Assembly (NCBI RefSeq): GCF_002251295.1
Contig: NZ_NPJA01000033.1
Coordinates: 186,001-250,000 of the forward strand
DNA length: 64,000 nucleotides
From: Prevotella sp. P5-50
GTDB lineage: Bacteria > Bacteroidota > Bacteroidia > Bacteroidales > Bacteroidaceae
Reading direction: 5' to 3'
Each line of letters begins with the position of its first letter. Position 1 is the stretch's first letter. This document shows positions 42,427 to 50,744 of the stretch, in pieces. The translations under genes were made by a program, and so were the position numbers. The notes below the pieces were generated by a model. It was not told the DNA's origin. It made no database searches and saw nothing but the letters and a program-made list of their open reading frames with translations.

Positions 42427-44198
42427 AAAAGAACATTACCATCAATCTTTGTGGGCGTCTCTTTCAGATAGATGAAGATGCCTACGAGCTGTTACAACAC
42501 TACATAGAGTCGTTACGCCATTCTTTCGGTAAGTCGGAAGGTGGCGACGAGATTGTCGATGACATCGAAGCACGTATTGCAGAATTGTTTACTGAACTTC
42601 GCGAACAGGGCAACGAGGCTATCACTATCGACCACGTGAAAGCCATCATCAGCCGTATTGGCGAACCAGAACAGCTGACAGAGAACGAAGAAAGCGACAA
42701 AAGCGATAAAGCACACAAGTTTGATTCTTTCAACTCAGCTGCACAAGGTGTGTATGACAATGTACGCAAAAGAACTTCCGGAAAGAAGCTATTCCGCAAC
42801 CCCAACGATAAAATGGTTGCTGGCGTCCTCTCTGGATTGGCTAAATATACCGACACCGACCCTGTCATCTGGCGGCTGCTGACGGTCTTATTCTCGGCTT
42901 TTTATGGCGTTGGTATTATTATTTACATCGTTTTGGCCATCATATTGCCTGAAGCAAGAACGCCTGAACAATTATTGCAGATGGAAGGAAAGGCTGTCAC
43001 ACCACAACATTTGGCAGACATTGTGGTAGATAAAGATCAGAGTACTACCCAGCAGCCGAATCTGTTTCGCAGTCTTTTCGCCATTATTTTAAAGATTCTG
43101 TTCGGATTCTTCGTGGGCATCGCCTCCATCGTAGCCATCATTCTGTTCTGCGGTTTTCTGTTTGCTTTAGTTGTCTTGGTATCGGCCCTGACATTCCCCG
43201 TCAACAGTTATATGCCATTCAATTTGCAAGCCATGGGACTGGCAGAACTGTATGAGACTAATCCGATGATACTCATCATTTTCGTATTCTCTCTGTTTAT
43301 GATGTTGCTCATACCCATATATGCTATCGTCCACATGCTTCTCTCGCTATCGAAAAAGGTTCAGCCAATGGGCATAGCACAGCGCATCGCATGGATTTTG
43401 CTATGGATTGTTGCCCTCTGCAGTATAATACCCTGTAGCATTTCGATGGCGAAATTCCGCCATGAACAACGAACCAAAGAGTATTTCCATACCCATATCT
43501 ATCAAGACGTACTGATGGACGATAACGATATGGACTTTATGCGCCATGGCGAATGGAATCTGATTAAGGCAGAAGACTGTGCCCACTATACTGCACATGG
43601 TGAGTATTTCGACGGTAATAAAAGTGTGAGATACCTTGACACCTATAATGATGAGTGTCGCGCAATATACCAAGTGGAACGCAAACAGGCAGTAGAGCCC
43701 GGCATCTACCGCCTCGACTGTATTGCTCGCGCCGAGGGCCCCGGTTCGTTTGTCTATGCCATTGGCGACAATAAGATGCTGGCAACCATTCCTGCCTATG
43801 GCAACAGAGGGGGTGAACTGGCTGCACAAATAAAGAAAGAGTTGAGCCACATGCTGGCAAGCGACTCTCTCAATGACGTGGGCATCGACGAAAGCACTAA
43901 AGAAGTTGATATTAAGGGCATGAAGTTTGTCTTGACAGATTTACATCAAGATAACAAAAAGAAGCTGAAACGTATCTGCAAAGGTTATGGTTGGTCTATC
44001 GTCAGCATAGACAACATCGTGGTAACTGGCGACTCTATTACCTATGGAGTTTCTACCGACGAGGGCTTCACGGGCCACCCCTATCGTGCTAAGTGGTTCT
44101 CTGCCACCGACTTCAAACTGACACGCACAGGCGATCTGCCTCATATGAAAAATGACAAGACACGCCATCCCCGTATAAAGAGGAACAAAAGGCGATAA
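42423..44198 (+). CDS. PspC-domain membrane protein
   Basis: A 591-residue protein. The N-terminus (MKKNITINLCGRLFQIDEDAYELLQHYIESLRHSF, about 1-95) resembles the DUF found before PspC in Bacteroidetes. The PspC domain follows at about 120-178 (LFRNPNDKMVAGVLSGLAKYTDTDPVIWRLLTVLF), and three further transmembrane segments lie at about 215-245, 275-305 and 320-345. The C-terminal about 240 residues are soluble and beta-rich (WNLIKAEDCAHYTAHGEYFDGNKSVRY, EPGIYRLDCIARAEGPGSFVYAIG) and probably periplasmic. PspC proteins monitor membrane stress. It is translationally coupled to PadR. Confidence 0.9.
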   Translation: MKKNITINLCGRLFQIDEDAYELLQHYIESLRHSFGKSEGGDEIVDDIEARIAELFTELREQGNEAITIDHVKAIISRIGEPEQLTENEESDKSDKAHKFDSFNSAAQGVYDNVRKRTSGKKLFRNPNDKMVAGVLSGLAKYTDTDPVIWRLLTVLFSAFYGVGIIIYIVLAIILPEARTPEQLLQMEGKAVTPQHLADIVVDKDQSTTQQPNLFRSLFAIILKILFGFFVGIASIVAIILFCGFLFALVVLVSALTFPVNSYMPFNLQAMGLAELYETNPMILIIFVFSLFMMLLIPIYAIVHMLLSLSKKVQPMGIAQRIAWILLWIVALCSIIPCSISMAKFRHEQRTKEYFHTHIYQDVLMDDNDMDFMRHGEWNLIKAEDCAHYTAHGEYFDGNKSVRYLDTYNDECRAIYQVERKQAVEPGIYRLDCIARAEGPGSFVYAIGDNKMLATIPAYGNRGGELAAQIKKELSHMLASDSLNDVGIDESTKEVDIKGMKFVLTDLHQDNKKKLKRICKGYGWSIVSIDNIVVTGDSITYGVSTDEGFTGHPYRAKWFSATDFKLTRTGDLPHMKNDKTRHPRIKRNKRR

Positions 44199-44259
44199 CC
44201 GTCTCATTATCCTAAGACTATTTGCATATATTATTTGTGCCAACTTCTATATTGTTGCC

Positions 44260-44833
44260 TTTAGTTTTCAAGAAAATTTCGACCACTCGACCACACTTAT
44301 TGCCATCGTTTATCAACATGAAACTGCTAAGCAAATAATCCTTATCGATGCCTAAGCGGAGGGCATGATGATTATTACGCTTTTATCCAACGCAGGATAA
44401 TACTTTTATCAAACGTTGGATAACACTTTTGTCAAACGTTGGATAACACCTTTATCAAACGTTGGATAATACTTTTATCAAACGTTGGATAATACCTTTG
44501 TCAAACGTTGAAAAGACCTTTTTCAAACGTTAGACAACATCCTTGCCAAACGTTAAACAATACTTTTGCCAAACGTTGACAATACTTTTGCCAAACATTT
44601 GGCAACAAGTGGCAAAACGTTATCTAAAAAATAGCACACTCTTTTATTTCTGAGTAACAATTGTTATTGTTGACGGACATATACAAACATCGCGGATACG
44701 CTTACCAATAAGTGTGGTCGAAGTGTGGTCGTAAATTCTGAATTACAGGAATCGACCACGCCTGTAAGAGAGTGATTGACAACGAGATGCAGACGCCTGT
44801 GGTCGAGTGGTCGAATATTTCATGAAAACTAAA
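44260..44833. repeat. 574-bp segment bounded by 36-bp inverted repeats (MITE-like or structured RNA)
   Basis: The left end (44260-44295) begins TTTAGTTTTCAAGAAAATTT and ends TCGACCACTCGACCACA. The right end (44798-44833) is its reverse complement at 33 of 36 positions. A second, nested pair of 15-bp arms (CGACCACACTTATTG, 44288-44302, with 44706-44720) is perfect. No open reading frame of note occurs inside. I see no target duplication (TTGCC against TTTCTGG). The segment starts 62 bp after the PspC gene and ends 105 bp before the first glycosyltransferase gene. Confidence 0.75.
44383..44609. repeat. Ten tandem 22-23-bp near-palindromic units
   Basis: Units start at 44383, 44406, 44429, 44452, 44475, 44498, 44521, 44543, 44566 and 44588; the first six are 23 bp, and three of the last four are 22. 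The consensus is TTATCAAACGTTGGATAA followed by TACTT. Each contains a dyad around AACGTT with TTATC/GATAA arms, and units diverge toward the right end (TTGCCAAACGTTGACAA). There are no spacers, so this is not a CRISPR array. The period is not a multiple of three and the array does not encode a peptide repeat. Confidence 0.9.
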
Positions 44834-44938
44834 TTTCTGGAGCAATTATCACCCCACCCTTTCGCCTTACAAGCGTTTGGCATATATCTGTCGCCCATCA
44901 CATAGTGGTCGCGATGCTCATGCTCTCGCGCAAGTCAA

Positions 44939-45973
44939 CTATGATTTATACACCAATCTATCAATCATCAACTCAAATTTATCCACAACCTTTTTGATAT
45001 TTTGGAAGTGTGAGCGTACAAAACGAATACGATAAATATGGCTCATCGGTCTGCATATAGTCAGGAAGAAAAGCAGCATAATGGGGCGCTTGAGAGTCTT
45101 GGCTGTTGCAAATAGTTGCTTTTCAACATCACGCATGGCTTGTTTTGCATCTTCAGGACATGCCACCTGATAAATCAGATGCTTGTCTTTCAACAAAGCT
45201 GGGAACACATAAAGCAACATTCCAGTTGGCCGAACCTGTTTCAAATTCATAACATGGTCAATGATAATCTGAAAACTGCGTAGTCGCTTTACAAGATTCG
45301 CCACCTTGTCTTGGGTAATAGAAGTGGTTACATGGCGATAATAATAAGTAACCTGGGGCAGTACCACCACGGTAGAAACCTCAGACAAAAGTTGATAAGT
45401 CCATGGATTGTCTTCATGGATAATGCCTTCTATGAAATACAGCTGATGAGACAAGATAAACTGGCGGTTGACGAGTTTGTTCCATGCCATGATGGGAATG
45501 CGATCAAACAATATTGCCTCCACACATGCTTGTCCACCAGTCAACACATAGGGACGAGAGGTATGATACCACAATGATTTCAGTCCTACGCCCCACAGAT
45601 TGTTGGCTTGAACCACATCTGCCCCAGGACAAAGATCGAAGCCCGACACCAAAGTTGAAAGACAGTCGGCAGAGAGATAATCGTCGGAATCGACAAAAAG
45701 CAGATAATCGCCCGTTGCGGCATCAATACCCGTATTGCGTGCAGCAGACAATCCGCGGTTCACTTCGTGACGAAGTAAACGAAACTGAACAGCTCCCTGA
45801 TAGTTATCCACAAAGCGCCGAACGATATCCATACTCCCATCGGGCGAACAGTCGTCAACGATGATACACTCGATATTAGCCTTTGCATCTGATTGGGCTA
45901 CTACCGAAGCCAGACATTCTTCGATATATGCCTCTACTTTATAGACGGGTATGATAATGGATATGGTTAACAT
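44939..45973 (-). CDS. GT2-family glycosyltransferase, copy A of a duplicated pair
   Basis: A 344-residue GT-A-fold enzyme. LTISIIIPVYKVEAYIEECL starts the fold, the first Asp motif is IIVDDCSPDGS (about 47), and VDSDDYLS (about 94) is the metal-binding DXD-like site; AWNKLVNRQFIL and EDNPWTYQL form the acceptor side. The C-terminal part is hydrophobic/basic (MLLFFLTICRPMSHIYRI), suggesting peripheral membrane attachment. I start at the ATG at 45973, 17 codons inside the longer frame, because the fold begins there. The first 100 residues and about 125 bp upstream are nearly identical to the gene at 46251-47273. Confidence 0.9.
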   Translation of the reverse strand: MLTISIIIPVYKVEAYIEECLASVVAQSDAKANIECIIVDDCSPDGSMDIVRRFVDNYQGAVQFRLLRHEVNRGLSAARNTGIDAATGDYLLFVDSDDYLSADCLSTLVSGFDLCPGADVVQANNLWGVGLKSLWYHTSRPYVLTGGQACVEAILFDRIPIMAWNKLVNRQFILSHQLYFIEGIIHEDNPWTYQLLSEVSTVVVLPQVTYYYRHVTTSITQDKVANLVKRLRSFQIIIDHVMNLKQVRPTGMLLYVFPALLKDKHLIYQVACPEDAKQAMRDVEKQLFATAKTLKRPIMLLFFLTICRPMSHIYRIRFVRSHFQNIKKVVDKFELMIDRLVYKS

Positions 45974-46065
45974 GTATTCCTTTATTCGTAGTTTTGGGTT
46001 GTAAGTTATTATCGGTCGAAGCACAGGTCTTGATAATATTTATCAGTATAAGCGCTACGACAAGG

Positions 46066-46073
46066 CAAAGTTA
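46066..46073 (-). promoter_or_regulatory. -7 box of GT2 copy A, duplicated in copy B
   Basis: TAACTTTG on the minus strand, about 93 bp before the start codon. The same box occurs at 47366-47373 before copy B, within a leader of about 90 nt that is about 86 percent identical between the two genes. No good TTTG lies at the -33 distance. Confidence 0.5.
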
Positions 46074-46117
46074 AGAAAAATAAATAAGAAAAGAGAATAA
46101 TAGCCAAACTTTTTTCA

Positions 46118-46161
46118 AACACATCCCGAACACATCCCGAACACATCCCGAACACATCCCG
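46118..46161. repeat. Four perfect tandem copies of AACACATCCCG
   Basis: The 11-bp unit repeats without change from 46118 to 46161, between copy A's promoter and the stop codon of copy B. The same motif in the opposite orientation recurs at 58274-58302. Confidence 0.9.
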
Positions 46162-46250
46162 AAGGCTGCAAATATTACAAAAGCAGCAGTTTCAGACCAA
46201 TCAAATCTTCCATCCCGAAAGGTTCAGCAACTTATCATAGTCTCACCCCA

Positions 46251-47273
46251 CTACCATTTCAACCGGTCAATCATCAGTTCCAATGCAAGCATTATGCGCT
46301 CCAATATATGATAATTTCTGCGAACGAAATGGAATGAATAGATGTGGTAGAACGGTTTGAAAATAGTCAGCGAGAACAGTAACAATAATGGGCGTCCGTG
46401 GCTAATGATATTCTTAAGCAACCGACTGCGCAGACAGCGGAAAGCTTGTAACTCTTCCTCAGAGCAACCATGCTGATCTATCATATTTTGTATCTCCAAC
46501 AATCTGGAGAAGACATTGAACAACAGACATCCCCGAATATTGCGCTCCTGCTTGAGCATGGTTGTCAAAATAACATCCCAGCAATAAATTGTTTTGCCTA
46601 TTTTCAATTGTCTTGTATGCATGATAGAATTAGCATTAGGGCGATAGTAATAGGTAACTTGTGGCAACACCAACACTTTTTGGGCTACATCCATCAGTTG
46701 ATAACTCCAAAGATAGTCTTCAAAAATGATACCCTCAACAAAATAAATATGATTATTGATAAGCACATTCCGCCTTATCAGTCGGTTCCATGGGGTGACA
46801 GGAAAAATAAAATTTACCAAAGCGCCAAGTCGTTCTTTTTTAGATAACAATACTATAGGCTCTTGTCTCTTGCTATATACTTTCTTGTCTAAAAACAAAC
46901 TATTACCCTGTACAACGTCTGCGTCAGGATTTGCCAACAACCCATCAACCAACGTTTTCAGACCATGTTCCATCAAATAGTCGTCGGAATCGATAAAAAA
47001 CACATAATCGCCCGTTGCCGCTTCTACACCCGTATTGCGCGCAGCAGATATTCCGCGGTTCACTTCGTGACGAAGCATACGAAACTGAACAGCACCCTGA
47101 TAGTTCTCCACAAAGCGCCGAACGATATCCATACTGCCATCGGGCGAACAATCATCAACGATGATGCACTCGATATTAGCCTTTGCATCTGATTGGGCTA
47201 CTACCGAAGCCAGACATTCTTCGATGTAGGCCTCAACATTATAAACGGGTATGATGATGGATAGGTCAAGCAT
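46251..47273 (-). CDS. GT2-family glycosyltransferase, copy B of a duplicated pair
   Basis: A 340-residue GT-A enzyme, LDLSIIIPVYNVEAYIEECL at the start, IIVDDCSPDGSMDIV and FFIDSDDYLMEHG as donor/metal sites, and LPQVTYYYRPNANS in the acceptor half. The N-terminal about 100 residues match copy A almost exactly, while the rest is only moderately similar (for example YFVEGIIFEDYLWSYQL against YFIEGIIHEDNPWTYQL). This implies the same donor-handling half with different acceptor specificity. It is 277 bp upstream of copy A and likely has its own promoter (-7 box 47366-47373). Confidence 0.9.
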   Translation of the reverse strand: MLDLSIIIPVYNVEAYIEECLASVVAQSDAKANIECIIVDDCSPDGSMDIVRRFVENYQGAVQFRMLRHEVNRGISAARNTGVEAATGDYVFFIDSDDYLMEHGLKTLVDGLLANPDADVVQGNSLFLDKKVYSKRQEPIVLLSKKERLGALVNFIFPVTPWNRLIRRNVLINNHIYFVEGIIFEDYLWSYQLMDVAQKVLVLPQVTYYYRPNANSIMHTRQLKIGKTIYCWDVILTTMLKQERNIRGCLLFNVFSRLLEIQNMIDQHGCSEEELQAFRCLRSRLLKNIISHGRPLLLLFSLTIFKPFYHIYSFHFVRRNYHILERIMLALELMIDRLKW

Positions 47274-47567
47274 GTGTTTCTAATTTCGTAGTTTTGGGTT
47301 GGAAGTCATTATCGGTCAAAGCACAGGTCTTAATAGTATTTATTAGCATAAGCGCTACGACGAGGCAAAGTTAAGAAAAATAAATGAGAAAAGAAAACAA
47401 TAGTCAACTATTTTCTATAAGCCTCAGTTAAATCTTATATGATTGTACATGAATATAACGATAGATCTAATCAGCATTATACTGTTTTTAGACCCTAAAA
47501 AACAATGGCTTTTCTTTATAAGAACAAAAAAAATAGTAGCAAATACATATATTCTTAGAAGAAAAAC

Positions 47568-47598
47568 TTGCGATTATCATCAATATCCATTATCTTTG
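47568..47598 (+). promoter_or_regulatory. Promoter of the plus-strand GT2 gene
   Basis: TTG (47568-47570), 20 bp, TATCTTTG (47591-47598); the ATG is 29 bp downstream. The rest of 47274-47567 holds the leader of GT2 copy B and an AT-rich stretch without a supported gene. Confidence 0.65.
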
Positions 47599-47627
47599 TG
47601 GAACAAAAACCTAAAAACAACACTCCA

Positions 47628-48473
47628 ATGGCATGGTATTCGAAATATCTATCAATATACGGAAAGAACTTCAACGAAGTATCTAACGACATCATCAGCG
47701 AAACAAGAGAAAGGTTGGCTGCATTGCAAAGCGAGAAACCACTTGCTTCGATTGTGGTCATTGCCTATAACGAAGAACAACACCTACAGGCTTGTCTTTG
47801 GGCTCTTAGCGAGATAAAATGCAAGTATCCTGTAGAAATCATTGGCGTTGACAACGATTCGAAAGACCGTACTGCAGAAATTTTCGAGGCATCAGGCATA
47901 CCATATTACACCGAATATCAGCATAGCTGTGGCTATGCACGCCGCTGCGGTCTGCAACACTCAAAAGGCAAATACTATTTCGATATAGATTCTGACACCA
48001 TCTATCCACCACACTATTTTGACATCATGTTGGAGGAGCTATTAAAACCTGATGTATCCTGTGTCAGTTCGTTGTGGAGTTATTTTCCTGATGAAAACCA
48101 TTCATGGATTGGTCTTAAACTCTTTGAGACATGTCGCGACCTCTTTTTATATATACAGCACTTCAAACGACCAGAGCTAAGCGTCCGCGGCCTTGTATTT
48201 GCCTATAATGCCGATTACGCTCGCCAAGAGGAATATCGTGTAGATATCATCAGAGGAGAAGACGGTTCGATGGCATTATGTCTGAAGAAATACGGCCGTA
48301 TCGCCTTTATCTACAACCGCAAAGCACGTGCAATTACCGGCTATGGTACACTATCATCAGAATCGCTTTTTAAAAGTTTCATCAAGCGCATCAAGATTCA
48401 AACAAAAGGCATTACTCGCATTTTCTTCACAAAAGACCATTACGAAGATGCTGATGACAATTTGGTGAAATAG
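47628..48473 (+). CDS. GT2-family glycosyltransferase (single, plus strand)
   Basis: A 281-residue GT-A enzyme. An N-terminal helix (WYSKYLSIYGKNFNEVSND) precedes the fold ASIVVIAYNEEQHLQACL, then GVDNDSKDRTAEIFEASG and FDIDSDTIYPPHYF (metal-binding DSD, about 123), followed by IRGEDGSMALCLKKYGRI, which carries the catalytic ED. It ends in a basic region (KSFIKRIKIQTKG). I use the ATG at 47628; an earlier in-frame start would include the promoter's -7 box. It stands alone, with minus-strand genes on both sides. The substrate is unknown. Confidence 0.88.
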   Translation: MAWYSKYLSIYGKNFNEVSNDIISETRERLAALQSEKPLASIVVIAYNEEQHLQACLWALSEIKCKYPVEIIGVDNDSKDRTAEIFEASGIPYYTEYQHSCGYARRCGLQHSKGKYYFDIDSDTIYPPHYFDIMLEELLKPDVSCVSSLWSYFPDENHSWIGLKLFETCRDLFLYIQHFKRPELSVRGLVFAYNADYARQEEYRVDIIRGEDGSMALCLKKYGRIAFIYNRKARAITGYGTLSSESLFKSFIKRIKIQTKGITRIFFTKDHYEDADDNLVK

Positions 48474-48550
48474 ATACAAGCAACAACAATTGAATGATTG
48501 GATTATAATTGACCAGTACTTTCTCTTAGAACAGCAAAGCTTCCACTACA

Positions 48551-49483
48551 TCACTTCTCGGTTGTGCCGAGAAGTGCCTTTACTAAACTGTTGATGAGTA
48601 CTTGGTTCTTGCTGCTCATCTTGCGTGCAAAGAGATATTCGGAACTGAGCAATTCTGCTTCGTCACCATCCTGCCAAGTATAAGGTTCACCACATCGTTG
48701 CTGTTCGATGTTGGCACGTTTGAAATCGATAAAACGCATACAACTATGAACACCATCGTTCATATCAAAGATATTCTTCTTCAATTCGGGATTGGAGATA
48801 ATCAACGAATGTTTATACATCTCATCGCCACACGATGTATGGGCAAAGCGTTTGTTGATAAAAGCCTCCTGGTCTATCAGATATTTCACGGCTTTCTCCG
48901 TCAGCGAAACCCAGTTGTGACCTGTACGGAAAGTCAGTTCGTTGCCTCGTGAAAAATGGATAATATCCTGCAATTTCAAGAGAATATGCCGGATAATCTG
49001 TGCGGGCACAACCTTCCAACGCGGTTCAAAGGGACAACGGAAGTTCCAACGCATCAAGACATAATATCTGCGGCGCTTGCGCTCAGTATCGGCTTTGATA
49101 TAATCGGTACGGTCGAAGAAGCCGATAAACTCCTTGCCTTCGTGTTCATCGAAGAACCGATGGATGTAGTCTTGAGTCTTGATAGGCAGATCCACACCCG
49201 ATAGTTTGTGGTAGTACTGATAGGGGCCATGCTGGAAAGCTGTCTTGAAAAGCTCCATCTCACTATGTATCTGGCTGACATCTCCCCATCTCACATCGTA
49301 GCGTTTGGGCGTATAGTAGAGCGTAGAATGTTTGGGCTGATACAGCTCTGGCATTTGCTTCACCTTCTTATCGATATGCAGATAAATATCGTTGCGATCA
49401 TCGTCAAGCAACGAGAGCAACACATTGAGCAGGCTCCATTCATTATGAGCCATGATCAAATAGGCGTGTCTGTGGTTTGTCAT
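48551..49483 (-). CDS. GT14-like beta-1,6-N-acetylglucosaminyltransferase (Core-2/I-branching type)
   Basis: A 310-residue enzyme. The N-terminal AYLIMAHNEWSLLNVLLSLLDDDRNDIYLHIDKK and WGDVSQIHSEMELFKTAF, then YYHKLSGVDLPIKTQDYIHRFF and HTSCGDEMYKHSLI, follow the Core-2/I-branching family pattern, whose members transfer GlcNAc or xylose to branch glycans. Bacterial members occur in surface polysaccharide loci. No signal peptide is seen. It ends 19 bp before the next minus-strand glycosyltransferase gene's stop codon region, so the two are probably cotranscribed with the GT4 gene first. Confidence 0.88.
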   Translation of the reverse strand: MTNHRHAYLIMAHNEWSLLNVLLSLLDDDRNDIYLHIDKKVKQMPELYQPKHSTLYYTPKRYDVRWGDVSQIHSEMELFKTAFQHGPYQYYHKLSGVDLPIKTQDYIHRFFDEHEGKEFIGFFDRTDYIKADTERKRRRYYVLMRWNFRCPFEPRWKVVPAQIIRHILLKLQDIIHFSRGNELTFRTGHNWVSLTEKAVKYLIDQEAFINKRFAHTSCGDEMYKHSLIISNPELKKNIFDMNDGVHSCMRFIDFKRANIEQQRCGEPYTWQDGDEAELLSSEYLFARKMSSKNQVLINSLVKALLGTTEK

Positions 49484-49501
49484 TATCTGTTAGTTGTTGG
49501 T

Positions 49502-50647
49502 TTAATGATTATCATTTTGAACTATCGTTTCAAACAGTTTCGTCCATTGTGGCATAATATTGTCTGAGGTAAATCTTGCAGCATTCAATCTTGCTCGTAC
49601 TCCCAACCGTTCGCGCAACTCTTTGTTGTTGATGAGCAGTTCCATCTTTTCAGCCAACTGTTGGATATTGCCATTCTCTACCAAAAAGCCATCTTCACCA
49701 TCGCGAATAATATCACTCGGCCCATAAGGACAATCGAAAGAGACACAAGGTAAGCCACACGACATAGCTTCGACAAGCACGAGCCCCCACCCTTCATAGC
49801 GCGAACTCATCACATAGAAGGCGCTATTCTGATATTCTTTATAGATGTTGTCGGTCGTACCAGCGAAAGTCATAGACGATGTAAGACCAGCTTTCTCCAA
49901 CTGCTGTTGTAACTTCTGTAGGTCTCCACCATGTCCATAGACGACAAGTTGCCAATCAGGATGTCTTGCGGCTATAAGTTGCCAAGACTGAATCAATAGG
50001 TCGAAGCCCTTCTGTTCGTGAAGTCTGCCTACGGCAATTATCCTTTTCGGTCTATCTGCAACATCGGTTATTTTTTCTGGATAATTAGTCACTACGTTAT
50101 GAATAACCTCGATATTGTCATAGCCTTTCCAGCATGCCGCATCCTTATGAGTAAGAACAACAACCTTTTCACATCGTTTCAGCATCTTCAACAGATGCTG
50201 CGAAATCTTTCGGTCTAACCATGGAATATGAGTAAAAATGTACTGTAACAAGCGTCCATAATAGACATGCGACTCTACTACGTGCCGATAGGGCATGGAT
50301 AAGATTTCGCGGAAAAGGAAAAGTGAATTAGTCGTGGATATGACCAGATTAGGCTGAATCTCGTCCAACAACTGTCGTAAGCGATGTTTAAACAATCGTG
50401 GCATAGTGAATTTGAAACGGATTCTCTTCAGCAATGGCATCGTGCCCGTTGTAAAAAACCTTGTGTTTAAATCGACATACCTGATTTTTTTAGACAAAGG
50501 ATATGCGAAAGGATGGTTACCTTGTTCGTAAGTTACAAATACTATCTCATATCCTGCAACTTCTGCCAGCCAGTTCATCTTGTCACAGAAAATACGCTCT
50601 GTGCCACCTTTTGCTGCAAATGAACTGAATATATAGACTAACTTCAT
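49502..50647 (-). CDS. GT4-family glycosyltransferase (PglH/WbaV-like fold)
   Basis: A 381-residue GT-B enzyme. MKLVYIFSSFAAKGGTERIFCDKMNWLA is the N-terminal acceptor-domain start with the GGTE loop. The C-terminal donor domain has RIIAVGRLHEQKGFDLLIQSWQLI, VMSSRYEGWGLVLVEAMSCGLPCVSFDCPYGP (the EX7E motif), and GEDGFLVENGNIQQLAEKMELLI. I start at the ATG at 50647; the longer frame runs across the divergent promoter region and would begin inside the neighbouring gene. A -7 box TATATTTG (minus, 50669-50676) lies 21 bp before the start. Divergent from the plus-strand GT4 gene. Confidence 0.92.
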   Translation of the reverse strand: MKLVYIFSSFAAKGGTERIFCDKMNWLAEVAGYEIVFVTYEQGNHPFAYPLSKKIRYVDLNTRFFTTGTMPLLKRIRFKFTMPRLFKHRLRQLLDEIQPNLVISTTNSLFLFREILSMPYRHVVESHVYYGRLLQYIFTHIPWLDRKISQHLLKMLKRCEKVVVLTHKDAACWKGYDNIEVIHNVVTNYPEKITDVADRPKRIIAVGRLHEQKGFDLLIQSWQLIAARHPDWQLVVYGHGGDLQKLQQQLEKAGLTSSMTFAGTTDNIYKEYQNSAFYVMSSRYEGWGLVLVEAMSCGLPCVSFDCPYGPSDIIRDGEDGFLVENGNIQQLAEKMELLINNKELRERLGVRARLNAARFTSDNIMPQWTKLFETIVQNDNH

Positions 50648-50668
50648 ATCTGAAATTGTTTGTTCGTG

Positions 50669-50727
50669 CAAATATATAAAATATTTCTTTATATCCATAT
50701 ACATTTCGTGTTTTTTTAGTAATTTTG
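50669..50727. promoter_or_regulatory. Divergent promoters between two GT4 genes
   Basis: TATATTTG on the minus strand (50669-50676) serves the gene ending at 49502, and TAATTTTG on the plus strand (50720-50727) serves the gene starting at 50745. The plus-strand leader would be only about 10 nt. Confidence 0.5.
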
Positions 50728-50744
50728 GCGGAAAAATCATTGGT

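Noticed and set aside
44383..44609. CRISPR array
   Set aside because: The units are contiguous with no unique spacers, are only 22-23 bp long, and no cas gene lies in the window.
47443..47817. 124-codon frame overlapping the start of the plus-strand GT2 gene
   Set aside because: It runs in another frame through the promoter and the GT2 coding region and has no domain.
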